From Microbacterium sp. Marseille-Q6648 (GTDB taxonomy: Bacteria; Actinomycetota; Actinomycetes; Actinomycetales; Microbacteriaceae), in NCBI RefSeq assembly GCF_943181415.1, contig NZ_CALPBZ010000002.1, positions 248,001 through 312,000 on the forward strand: a DNA stretch of 64,000 nt, read 5' to 3'. Numbering within the stretch: position 1 is the first letter of the stretch; each line of letters opens with the position of its first letter. The translations under genes and the position numbers were made by a program. The notes below the pieces were generated by a model. The model was not told the origin of the DNA and did no database searches. It worked only from the letters and a program-made list of their open reading frames with translations. Positions 53,077-61,259 of this stretch are shown piece after piece.

Positions 53077-55853
53077 GCACCTCCCCCACCGCCGTGCTGC
53101 GTGCCGAGCTGCGAGACGACACCGCCGACGTCGCGACTCCCACGCCCCGGCTGAGCTGGAGGGTCGAGGGCGCACCGGACGCGTGGCTGCAGGCTGACGC
53201 CGAGATCACCGACGGTCGGCAGACGGTGACGATCGAGGGCCGCGACAGCGTGCTCGTGGCGTGGCCGTTTGCGCCGCTCGAGCCCGGCGAGACCCGGGAG
53301 GTCGCGGTGCGGGTGAGCGCCACGACCGGCGCCCTGACCGAGTGGAGCGTACCTCGCACGGTGCGGGCCGCCTTCCTCGCCCCAGGCGAATGGGTCGCAC
53401 AGCCGATCGGCCTTTCCGAGCCCGATCGGGATGCGCAGCCGTTCGAGGCCCGCACGTCGTTCACGATCGACCGGGCGGTGGCCTCGGCTCTCCTCTTCTG
53501 GACCGCGCTGGGGGTCGCAGAGCCCGCCGTCAACGGTGCGCCCGTCTCGGACGACGTGCTCGCCCCCGGCTGGACCGCATACCGCGACCGCCTCGTCCAC
53601 GAGTCCGTCGATGTCACCGCTCTCGTGCGTCCCGGCGAGAACGTGCTTTCGGCCACGGTTGCCGGCGCCTGGTACACCGAGAAGTACGGCTTCTTCACCT
53701 TCACCGATCGGCTGTACGGAACGCAGCCGTCCTTCCTGGCGCAGCTGCGGGTGACCTACGCCGACGGAGCCGTCGAGACCCTCGCCGCCACCGGCGCCGG
53801 GTGGGAGGCCGCCGGAGACGGCCCCGTCGTCGACAGCGGTGTCTACCCGGGCGAGCACCAGGACCTCCGCCGCTCCGCGACCAGATGGACCCCGGCTCGC
53901 GTCGGCGCTGCGGCGAAACCCGGCTTCAACACGGTGCCCGTGCCCGAAGCCCGGATCGCCCCTCCGGTGCGCCGCATCGAGACCCTGCCGGTGTCGGCCG
54001 TGATCGACACACCGTCGGGCGGCCGCATCCTCGACTTCGGCCAGAACCTCGTCGGCCGACTCCGCGTCCGCGTCCGCGGTGAGGCGGGCCGGCGTGTGAC
54101 GATCCGGCACGCCGAGGTCCTCGAGGACGGCGAGCTCGGCATCCGCCCCCTTCGCAACGCCGCGGCGACGGCGACCTTCGACCTCAGCGGCGGCGACGAC
54201 GTCCTGGAATCCCGGTTCTCGTTCTACGGGTTCCGGTACGCCGAGATCACCGGCGCCGACATCGACCCGTCCGCCGTCGAGGCGGTCGTCCTCCACACCG
54301 ACATGACGCGGACCGGGTGGTTCGCGGCATCCGACCCGCTCATCGAACGACTGCACGAGAACGTCGTGTGGGGCATGCGCGGCAACTTCCTGTCGATCCC
54401 GACCGACTGCCCGCAGCGCGACGAGCGCCTGGGGTGGACGGGAGACATCCAGGTGTTCACCCCGACGGCGAGCTTCCTGTACGACTGCGACGGGTTCCTG
54501 ACGTCGTGGCTGCGCGACCTCGCGCACGAGCAGCGCCACACCGCCGACGGCTCGGTGCCGCTGGTGATCCCCGCCGCCCTGCCGTCGTTCGGCGGCGGCG
54601 GCCCGGTCGCCGCGTGGGGCGACGCGGCGACCGTCGTCCCGACGGTGCTGCACGAGCGCTTCGGCGACGCCGGCGTCCTCGCCGACCAGTACGACAGCAT
54701 GCGCGCGTGGGTGGAGTCGGTCTTGACCGACGCCGGCGACTCGGGCCTGTGGGCCGGGCGCATGCAGCTCGGGGACTGGCTCGACCCCGCCGCGCCGCCC
54801 GACAAGCCCGGACAGGCCAAGGTCTCGAGCGACATCGTGGCCACCGCCTACCTCGCCCGCTCGCTGCAGCAGGTCGCCGATGCCGCACGCCTGCTCGGAC
54901 GCCACGACGACGCCGCCCGCTACGACGTGCTCGCCGCGCGCAGCCGCGACGCGTTCACCGCCGAGTACGTCACGCCCGCCGGGCGCATGATGAGCGACGC
55001 CCCCACGGCCTACGCCCTCGCACTCGAGTTCGACCTGGTGCGCGAACCGCGCGTGCGCGCGGGACTGGCCGCGCGGCTGGCGGACCTCGTCCGCGAGGGC
55101 GGGTACCGCATCGGCACCGGGTTCGTCGGCACGCCGCTCGTCACCGACGCCCTGACCGACGGCGGCCATCTCGACGCCGCCGAGCGCCTGCTCACCCAGG
55201 CCGAGTGCCCGTCGTGGCTGTACCCCGTCACGATGGGCGCGACCACGGTGTGGGAGCGGTGGGACTCGATGCTGCCCGACGGGTCGATCAACCCGGGCGA
55301 GATGACCTCGTTCAACCACTACGCTCTGGGCGCGGTCGCCGACTGGCTGCACCGGGTCGTGGCGGGCCTCGCACCCGCCGAGCCCGCGTACCGCGCGCTG
55401 CGCATCGCTCCGCACCCGCTGGCCTCGCTCGCCCACGCCTCGGCGCGGCACATCACCCCGTACGGCGAGGCGTCGGTCGGATGGGTGCGCGACGGCGACG
55501 AGATCGTCGTCACCGCGACGGTTCCCGCCAACACCACCGCCGTGGTCGAGCTCGCCGGGCGCGAGCCGTTCGAGGTGGGGTCGGGCGCTCACGAATGGCG
55601 GATGCCGCACGTGGCGGCATCCGATCGTCCGCAGCTACCCGGACTCGACGCGTCGCTGGCCGACGTGATCGACGACCCTCGCGCCTACCGGGCGCTGCTC
55701 GACACGCTCGCCGAGATCGACCCGGAGCGCGCCGAGAGCGTGCGCGCCGAGACCCACTGGGGCCGGGGACGCACGGTGTCGACGGCGCTGATGTTCACTC
55801 CGCCGCCGGTGCTGGCCGCCGTGGACGCCGCGATCCGGACCGCCACCGCCTGA
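53073..55853 (+). CDS. Glycoside hydrolase family 78, alpha-L-rhamnosidase
   Basis: 926 aa. Beta-sandwich N-terminal domains (WFTALG-like LLFWTALGVAEPAVNGAPV, LDFGQNLVGRLRVRV), an (alpha/alpha)6 barrel with the catalytic-acid motif SIPTDCPQRDERLGWTGD and the late MGATTVWERWDSM holding the general base Glu, then a C-terminal beta domain. It removes terminal rhamnose from pectin fragments, flavonoid or saponin glycosides. No signal peptide. Last gene of the plus-strand operon; a hairpin terminator follows. Confidence 0.93.
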   Translation: MSTSPTAVLRAELRDDTADVATPTPRLSWRVEGAPDAWLQADAEITDGRQTVTIEGRDSVLVAWPFAPLEPGETREVAVRVSATTGALTEWSVPRTVRAAFLAPGEWVAQPIGLSEPDRDAQPFEARTSFTIDRAVASALLFWTALGVAEPAVNGAPVSDDVLAPGWTAYRDRLVHESVDVTALVRPGENVLSATVAGAWYTEKYGFFTFTDRLYGTQPSFLAQLRVTYADGAVETLAATGAGWEAAGDGPVVDSGVYPGEHQDLRRSATRWTPARVGAAAKPGFNTVPVPEARIAPPVRRIETLPVSAVIDTPSGGRILDFGQNLVGRLRVRVRGEAGRRVTIRHAEVLEDGELGIRPLRNAAATATFDLSGGDDVLESRFSFYGFRYAEITGADIDPSAVEAVVLHTDMTRTGWFAASDPLIERLHENVVWGMRGNFLSIPTDCPQRDERLGWTGDIQVFTPTASFLYDCDGFLTSWLRDLAHEQRHTADGSVPLVIPAALPSFGGGGPVAAWGDAATVVPTVLHERFGDAGVLADQYDSMRAWVESVLTDAGDSGLWAGRMQLGDWLDPAAPPDKPGQAKVSSDIVATAYLARSLQQVADAARLLGRHDDAARYDVLAARSRDAFTAEYVTPAGRMMSDAPTAYALALEFDLVREPRVRAGLAARLADLVREGGYRIGTGFVGTPLVTDALTDGGHLDAAERLLTQAECPSWLYPVTMGATTVWERWDSMLPDGSINPGEMTSFNHYALGAVADWLHRVVAGLAPAEPAYRALRIAPHPLASLAHASARHITPYGEASVGWVRDGDEIVVTATVPANTTAVVELAGREPFEVGSGAHEWRMPHVAASDRPQLPGLDASLADVIDDPRAYRALLDTLAEIDPERAESVRAETHWGRGRTVSTALMFTPPPVLAAVDAAIRTATA

Positions 55854-55861
55854 CGCCCCGG

Positions 55862-55882
55862 GCGGCCGTGCCGGACGGCCGC
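55862..55882 (+). terminator. Hairpin terminator after the GH78 gene
   Basis: GCGGCCGT (55862-55869), loop GCCGG, ACGGCCGC (55875-55882): an 8-bp perfect stem 8 bp after the stop. Two GCGCGGGACGGGCC(C)GGCTGGTC-type units follow (55880-55930). Confidence 0.65.
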
Positions 55883-55956
55883 GCGGGACGGGCCGGCTGG
55901 TCGCGCGGGACGGGCCCGGCTGGTCGGCTCGGTCCCGGCCTGCCGCTTCGGGTCGC

Positions 55957-56013
55957 GTGCGCACGCCGCCCCTGCGTGCGGGGTTCTCACGCACGCGAGG
56001 GGCGCGTGCGCAC
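55957..56013. repeat. Paired GTGCGCAC palindromes (locus C)
   Basis: GTGCGCAC at 55957-55964 and 56006-56013, centres 49 bp apart, as in loci A and B. The 41-bp interior again has CGTGCG at the same offset (about 11 nt in) but is otherwise diverged. Only one unit is present. It lies between the convergent GH78 and DUF1593 genes. Confidence 0.8.
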
Positions 56014-56030
56014 GCAGCCCGAGTCCGACG

Positions 56031-57497
56031 TCAGCGGACGGTGAGGATCACCCGCTGCCACGCCTTCAGCGGGGTGGGCGCGTCGTCGGTCGCCTCGGCG
56101 ATCACGTGGATCGTCTCGCCGGGCCGCGCGTCGGCGGGCACGACGATCGAGGTTCGGATGCCGTGCTCGGCAGCCGGAGACACCTCACCGTCGTAGGTCC
56201 CGGCCTCGCGGTACACCCACCAGCGGCAGGACACATCGTCGCCGTCGGGGTCGCCCAGTTCGGCCGTGAGCGTCACCTCGGAGCCGGCGGACACATCGAC
56301 GTCAGTGCCCTCCGCGATGCGGACGGTCGGGTGGTGATTGACCTCGGCGAACGGTCGCACCGTCCACTGCAGGCGTGCGGCGAAGTCCGCCTGCGCGTCG
56401 GCGAACCAGCGCACCACCGAGCCCTCGTCGCCCGTGGCCGACGAGTCCGCCCAGTCGGCTCCGCCGACCCGGAACGCGGCGTCCGCGAGGCCCCAGGTGT
56501 CAGCACCGTCGTCGGTGCGCACGTAGCGTCCGCCCCACCCGCCGTACGACGGGTGTTCGTGTGCGCGCAGGCCGGGCACGAGGAGGTTCAGCATGTTGGT
56601 CGAGTCGCCCTCCGAGATCCATTCGCCGGGCGGTTGAGGCGGCATCCACACCCCGTACCCCAGCGCACGCAGCTCGTCGGCCGACAGGCCGGACAGGTGG
56701 AAGTAGTCGGTCATGTCGCCCGGGACCATCTGACGCCCGTCGCCCCACACGCGGTACAGCGCGCCGAGGGGACCGACGCCGGTGACGTTGTCGCGCGTCC
56801 AGGACGCGCCGAGCAGATGGTGGTCCTCGGGGCGGATCGTCCGGCGCGCCATATAGCCCCACGCCAGCGTGGCGACCTCGATCACGCGGATGCCGGGCCA
56901 CGCGACGGCGATGTAGTCGTCGTAGGTGTCGTCCTGCGACGCGAACTTGCTGATGACGGCCTTGGCCGACACGGTCGCGTGGACCGCCTCCCACTCCGGA
57001 GTTTCGCCGAAGCGCTCTTCGATCGACATGAGCGCTCGTGCCACCGTGCTCGGCCCCGCCCACAGCTGCAGGAACACCGGACCCGGCCGGTCGTCCAGGA
57101 GGACGTCGGCGATCAGGTCCGACCCCGGAGAGGCGTGGGCGGTGTCGCCTTCGAAGTCGACGTTCCCCTCGCGGATGACGCTCCGCAGCCGATCGGGTGC
57201 GGGGTAGCGCTCGTCATGCGTGACGAGCGTGTCGTAGACCTGGGCGTACGCGTCGACGGCATCGTCGATGAAGCGCTCGCCCGGAGCCCATCGCCACGAC
57301 CTCTGCGGCTCGGTGTACTCGCGGTCGGGGAGGAAGAACTCGGTCCCGGCGCCGTCGCCCCGCCAGTGGAAGCGGCTGCTCGCATACACGAGGCCCTCGA
57401 TCTCGACCTCGTTGCCGTAGAGCAGGAACCGGATCATCGAGTTCAGGTCGTCGAGTTCGGGGTCGGCGGTGACGATCGTCCGCGGCCGCGCGGTCAC
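56031..57497 (-). CDS. DUF1593 family protein (Sde182-like, nucleoside-hydrolase-like fold)
   Basis: 488 aa. Starts RTIVTADPELDDLNSMIRFLLYGNEVEIEGLVY, the Asp-rich Ca-site-like motif shared with nucleoside hydrolases, followed by QLWAGPSTVARALMSI; the last 100 or so residues form an Ig/cadherin-like beta domain (AELGDPDGDDVSCRWWVYREAGTYDG). The family was named from a cellulose-binding protein; its reaction is unknown. No signal peptide. GTG 57497 overlaps the stop of the nucleoside hydrolase gene by 4 bp, so the two related folds are made from one operon. Confidence 0.82.
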   Translation of the reverse strand: MTARPRTIVTADPELDDLNSMIRFLLYGNEVEIEGLVYASSRFHWRGDGAGTEFFLPDREYTEPQRSWRWAPGERFIDDAVDAYAQVYDTLVTHDERYPAPDRLRSVIREGNVDFEGDTAHASPGSDLIADVLLDDRPGPVFLQLWAGPSTVARALMSIEERFGETPEWEAVHATVSAKAVISKFASQDDTYDDYIAVAWPGIRVIEVATLAWGYMARRTIRPEDHHLLGASWTRDNVTGVGPLGALYRVWGDGRQMVPGDMTDYFHLSGLSADELRALGYGVWMPPQPPGEWISEGDSTNMLNLLVPGLRAHEHPSYGGWGGRYVRTDDGADTWGLADAAFRVGGADWADSSATGDEGSVVRWFADAQADFAARLQWTVRPFAEVNHHPTVRIAEGTDVDVSAGSEVTLTAELGDPDGDDVSCRWWVYREAGTYDGEVSPAAEHGIRTSIVVPADARPGETIHVIAEATDDAPTPLKAWQRVILTVR

Positions 57498-58594
57498 GAG
57501 GTCGCTCCGCCCGGCGCCGCAGCGTCGTCGGCGGGCCGGCCGGGCGCGTGCACCGCGGCCTGCTGCCACCGGTCGAACTCACCGAGCTTGAGATAGAAGT
57601 CCTCGAACATCAGTCGCGTGTCGACCCACGTGTACACGCGCAGGGGTCGCGCCCCGGGGACGACGCGGTACGAGCCATCGTCGTCGATCGCGGGCGTCGG
57701 CACGCTCTCGTAGCGGCTCGAGGACGGGTCGGGCTGGAACACCGACTGCAGCGCGGTCAGCAGAACGAGCGGCGAGTCGCCGAGCGCGTAGGTCTCGGCC
57801 GCGCCGCCGAGGTGGGCTGCGACCATCGCCATCACCCGGGCGACTTCGTCGTACAGGTGTCTTCCGAGCGGACCGGTCGCGGCGACGCGCAGCCGCAGCT
57901 CGGCATCCGACACCAGGCACTGCCGGTAGACGTCACGCGGCACCTGCCAGATCGGCAGCGCCGAGTCCTCGAAGACCACCTGGGCGGCGGCGACGTCGAT
58001 GAGCAGGTTGTACTCGATCGGCATCGAGTCGGGCGGGGGCACGGCGAGTCCCTCGTGCTCGGCGCCGCCGATCCAGACGACGGTCATCCGGTCGGCGATG
58101 CGCGGTTCGCGGAGGTACGCCGAGGCCAGGTCGGTGAGTCCTCCGCCGGCGACGTAGAACAGGGGCGTCGCGACATCGTCGCGGAGGGCCTCGGCGATGA
58201 TGGCGTCGACGGCCGGAGCGGGTTGCGGTGTGGTCCGGTTCGCCAGCGCGACGTCGGACCCGGCCGCGACGACGTGTGCGGCATCCAGCCCCATGCGGGC
58301 GAACACGTCGTGGACGATCGCCGCGGCGTTCTGCGCCTGTCGGTCGCTCGCGTCGAACGGGTCGTCCGCGCGCAGGTGCGACGCGACGATCAGGGGGATC
58401 TCGACGCTCGGAGAGAGCAGGTGGTGCACGAGCTGGAAGAGGTCGTCGGGGTCGCCCGAGAAGTCGTTGTCGATGATGACCCGCGCACGAGGCGGCGTCG
58501 TCGGGGCGATGGCCTGCCACGGCGCCTGACCGAGCGTCCAGCGACGCGGGGCCTGGACGGCTGCCGTCGCTTCGGGCGTGGGTATGGTGCTCAT
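57494..58594 (-). CDS. Nucleoside hydrolase family protein
   Basis: 366 aa. RVIIDNDFSGDPDDLFQLVHHLL gives the DxDxxxDD-type Ca2+/ribose-binding motif near residues 39-50; YVAGGGLTDLASAYL and VVWIGGAEHEGL follow. It should hydrolyse an N-ribosidic or similar glycosidic bond, but the exact substrate is uncertain, as DxD spacing differs slightly from classical IU-nucleoside hydrolases. ATG 58594 has CCGGAGG 6 nt upstream. The promoter carries the GntR-type 15-mer at 58669-58683. Confidence 0.82.
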   Translation of the reverse strand: MSTIPTPEATAAVQAPRRWTLGQAPWQAIAPTTPPRARVIIDNDFSGDPDDLFQLVHHLLSPSVEIPLIVASHLRADDPFDASDRQAQNAAAIVHDVFARMGLDAAHVVAAGSDVALANRTTPQPAPAVDAIIAEALRDDVATPLFYVAGGGLTDLASAYLREPRIADRMTVVWIGGAEHEGLAVPPPDSMPIEYNLLIDVAAAQVVFEDSALPIWQVPRDVYRQCLVSDAELRLRVAATGPLGRHLYDEVARVMAMVAAHLGGAAETYALGDSPLVLLTALQSVFQPDPSSSRYESVPTPAIDDDGSYRVVPGARPLRVYTWVDTRLMFEDFYLKLGEFDRWQQAAVHAPGRPADDAAAPGGATS

Positions 58595-58660
58595 TCCAAG
58601 CCTCCGGTCATGCGAACCCTGGTCATTCGGACCCCTTCGTCGTCGGGCACAGCCTCCGCG

Positions 58661-58683
58661 ATCGTACCACCGGTTGACCAATT
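58661..58683 (-). promoter_or_regulatory. GntR-type operator in the nucleoside hydrolase promoter
   Basis: On the minus strand AATTGGTCAACCGGT (58683-58669) lies directly upstream of TACGAT (58666-58661), a good -10. The identical 15-mer is at 61182-61196 beside the GntR gene. TGGTCxACC fits the FadR-subfamily consensus TGGTNNxACCA loosely. Confidence 0.7.
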
Positions 58684-58744
58684 CAGCCCGGCGGGCGGTC
58701 CTCGCCGGGGCGCGGTCGGTCGACGCGTAGCCCCCTGGCCCGCC

Positions 58745-58953
58745 GCGCGTGAGCCGTCACTCCTGTCCGGTGGAGCGACGGGAACCCGACACACGTGACG
58801 GCTCGCGGAGCCCGCTGACCGTCTCCCGACGCGCGGCCCCTAGCCCGCAGCGCGTGAGCCGTCACTCCTGTCCGGTAGAGCGACGGGAACCCGACACACG
58901 TGACGGCTCGCGGCCACGCTCACGCCTCGCCGGACCCACGTGACGGCTCGCGG
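58745..58953. repeat. 64-bp direct repeats with 10-bp hairpin arms (locus D)
   Basis: Copies 58745-58808 and 58850-58913 differ by one base and repeat at 105 bp. A third, 3'-only fragment (ACGTGACGGCTCGCGG) is at 58938-58953. Each full copy contains GAGCCGTCAC and, 34 nt later, GTGACGGCTC, a perfect inverted repeat. The rest of 58690-59079 is GC-rich, with CCGCACCGCACGCCCG-like low-complexity DNA from about 58980, and I see no gene in it. It separates the alditol oxidase stop (59080) from the nucleoside hydrolase promoter, both genes being on minus. Confidence 0.8.
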
Positions 58954-59079
58954 CCCGCTCCCTCCGCGCCGAACAGCCCGCACCGCGCCGAACAGCCCGC
59001 ACCGCACCGCACAGCCCGCTCCGCACCGCACGCCCGCCCGCACCGCACGCCCGCTCCGAACCGCACGCCCCACCCCGGC

Positions 59080-60327
59080 TCAGCGCGGTTCGCGCACTCC
59101 CACCCGCACGAGGTGGTCGTTGACGAAGCGGCCGTCGGGGTCGAGGCGCTCGAACACCGCGCGCGCGTCGGCCAGGCGCGGGTGCACGCGCTCGATGGCC
59201 TCGCGTTCCATGAGGTGCAGCTTGCCCCAATGCGGCCGCGCGCCGAAGGGTGCGAGCGCGGCCTCGATGTCGGGGAGCAGCCCCCGCACGGCCACCGGGT
59301 CGTTGTGCCACGTGAAGTGGATGGCGAGCACGTCCTGGCCGTACGCGGGGCTCAGCCACAGGTCGTCCGCGGCCGCGGTCCGCAGTTCGGTGACGAACAG
59401 GAGCGGGGCGATCCGGTCGGCGAGCTCGCGCACGGCCAGCAAGGCGCCGGGAGCATCGGATCGCGCGACGAAGTACTCGGACTGGATCTCGTCACCGAAC
59501 GAGGGGGTTCCGTCGAGGCGGAAATGCGGCAGTCGCAGCATCCACGGGCCGGGGACGCCGCCCAGCTCGGTGACGTCGGCGAGATCCCCGAGCGGGTTCG
59601 CGCCGGGGTCGATGACACCGTCGAGCAGGGTGTCGGCGACGGCGTCGTCGTCCCGCTCCAGACGCGACTTCACCCACACCGCGCCGAACGTGTCGGGTTC
59701 CCAGAGCGAGAACACCGACACGCTGAAGCCCGCACCCGTCACCGCGTCGAGATCCTCGAGCGCGGCATCCCACGTGACCCCGCTGTAGATGTCCTGCCGC
59801 ACGCGGAAGGCCGGCACGACGTCGAGCGTGACCTCGACGACGATGCCGAACGCGCCGACGCCGACCACGAGCGCGTCGAAGTCCTCGTCGCCGCGGCGCA
59901 GGTCGTGCACCTCGCCGTCCGCACCCACGTAGCGCAGCGCGCGCACCGACGCCGAGAGGGTCTGGTTGCCGTTCCCCGACCCGTGCGTCCCGGTCGCGGT
60001 CGCCCCGGCGGCGTTGATGTGCGGCAGCGAGCCCATGTTCTTGAGCGCCCAGCCGCGTTCGTGAAGCCACTGCGCCAGAACCCCGTAGCGGATGCCGCCG
60101 GCCAGCGTCACGGTGCGCTGCTGCTCGTCGAGAGCGAACTCGGCGGGGAGTCCCGTCACGTCGATCAGGGTCCCGGCGGTGTCCGGGAGATCGGTGAAGG
60201 AGTGCCTCGTGCCGAGCGCGTGCACCGGCCCCGGCGTCGCGACGGCACGGCGAACGTCGTCGACGCTCGTCGCCTCGACGATCCGCGGTGCGCTGTACTC
60301 GTAGGTTCCGGCCCAGTTGCGCGACAT
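59080..60327 (-). CDS. Alditol oxidase (FAD-dependent, AldO/xylitol oxidase type)
   Basis: 415 aa. NWAGTYEY at the N-terminus, VHALGTRHSF with His42 as the covalent FAD ligand, GSLPHINAAGATATGTHGSG, LRLPHFRLDGTPSFGDEIQSEYFVARS and PHWGKLHL match Streptomyces AldO closely. It oxidises a terminal CH2OH of xylitol, sorbitol, threitol or similar alditols to the aldose with O2, forming H2O2. ATG 60327 has GAGGAGAGGAG upstream. Located 78 bp after the GntR gene on the same strand and next to tetrulose genes, it may belong to polyol catabolism. Confidence 0.9.
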   Translation of the reverse strand: MSRNWAGTYEYSAPRIVEATSVDDVRRAVATPGPVHALGTRHSFTDLPDTAGTLIDVTGLPAEFALDEQQRTVTLAGGIRYGVLAQWLHERGWALKNMGSLPHINAAGATATGTHGSGNGNQTLSASVRALRYVGADGEVHDLRRGDEDFDALVVGVGAFGIVVEVTLDVVPAFRVRQDIYSGVTWDAALEDLDAVTGAGFSVSVFSLWEPDTFGAVWVKSRLERDDDAVADTLLDGVIDPGANPLGDLADVTELGGVPGPWMLRLPHFRLDGTPSFGDEIQSEYFVARSDAPGALLAVRELADRIAPLLFVTELRTAAADDLWLSPAYGQDVLAIHFTWHNDPVAVRGLLPDIEAALAPFGARPHWGKLHLMEREAIERVHPRLADARAVFERLDPDGRFVNDHLVRVGVREPR

Positions 60328-60405
60328 CGCGCTCCTCTCCTCGGTCCGCGATCTCAGTCGCGGCAGGTTCTCGGTCAGTGTCGGTCCGACCAGCGTATGG
60401 GCCGG

Positions 60406-61143
60406 TCAGTCCGTGGCTTCGGCAGCGAGCCGCGCGGACGCGGTCGCCATGTGCGCGGCCATCGCCGAGGCAGCGGCGTCCTCGTCGCCGCGCTCGACGG
60501 CTGCGAAGACGGCGTCGTGCTCGGCGATCGCAATGAGCGCGGCCGCCTCGTCGTGGACGGCGCGGTCGGCGTAGACCTGCAGCAGCGATCGGACCACGTG
60601 GAGCAGGTCGACGAGGGTGTCGTTCCCGGCGGCCGCGGCGAGCGCATTGTGGAAGTCCAGATCCGCGCGCGCGAAGGCCTTGAGATTCGTCGTGCCGGCG
60701 CGCATGCGCTCGACCGTCGCGCCGAGTGCTTCCCGATCGGATGCCGCAGCCCGGCCCGCGGCCAGACGGGCGACGTAGATCTCCAGACCCGATCGTAGCT
60801 CGAGCAGCTCGGCCGTGCTCTTGCGCCCGATCAGCAGCCCCCACCGAAGCGTCTGCGGAAGGAGGTCGCTGGCGGTCCCGCGAAGATAGGTCCCCGACCC
60901 CGGCCGCACGTCGACGATGCCGATGATCTCGAGGGCGGCGAGCGCCTCGCGCACAGCGGAGCGGCCGACCCCGAGCCCGGTGGCGAGCTGCCGCTCCGGA
61001 GGCAGCCGGGTGCCGGGTTCGATGGATCCGCTCGTGAAGAGATCCATCAGGCGGCGAGCGACTTCCGACACCGGCGTCCCCGCGGGAAGCGTGCCGAGGG
61101 ATGCGGCGATGTCTGCCGACCGATCGGCGGGGTACGCGGGCAT
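60406..61143 (-). CDS. GntR family regulator, FadR/FCD subfamily
   Basis: 245 aa. Winged HTH IEPGTRLPPERQLATGLGVGRSAVREALAALEIIGIVDVRPGSGTYL (residues about 41-87), then an FCD helical domain with the metal-binding set (Asp in ARADLDFHNAL, and AEHDAVFAAV, AAHMATA). FCD regulators respond to organic acids or phosphorylated sugars. ATG 61143 lies 7 nt after TAAGGT (61155-61150): leaderless. Divergent from the kinase operon; predicted binder of AATTGGTCAACCGGT at 61182-61196 and 58669-58683. Confidence 0.9.
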   Translation of the reverse strand: MPAYPADRSADIAASLGTLPAGTPVSEVARRLMDLFTSGSIEPGTRLPPERQLATGLGVGRSAVREALAALEIIGIVDVRPGSGTYLRGTASDLLPQTLRWGLLIGRKSTAELLELRSGLEIYVARLAAGRAAASDREALGATVERMRAGTTNLKAFARADLDFHNALAAAAGNDTLVDLLHVVRSLLQVYADRAVHDEAAALIAIAEHDAVFAAVERGDEDAAASAMAAHMATASARLAAEATD

Positions 61144-61177
61144 GGGGACACCTTACCCGGGCGCACGCCGCCCGCGC

Positions 61178-61206
61178 TTGCAATTGGTCAACCGGTTTGT
61201 GACACT
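61178..61206 (+). promoter_or_regulatory. GntR operator within the kinase operon promoter
   Basis: TTGCAA (61178-61183), 17-nt spacer, GACACT (61201-61206). The operator AATTGGTCAACCGGT (61182-61196) fills the spacer, so the regulator would block RNA polymerase. The identical 15-mer occurs at 58669-58683 in the opposite orientation. Confidence 0.7.
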
Positions 61207-61259
61207 GGAGTCATGCCCGCGGGGTTACCCACCCCTGCCCGACCGATCGAGGAGACGCG

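Noticed and set aside
58690-59079. Small coding genes in the 390-bp gap before the alditol oxidase stop
   Set aside because: Open frames exist on both strands but consist of repeat D and CCGCACC low-complexity DNA; no start with RBS and no recognisable protein.
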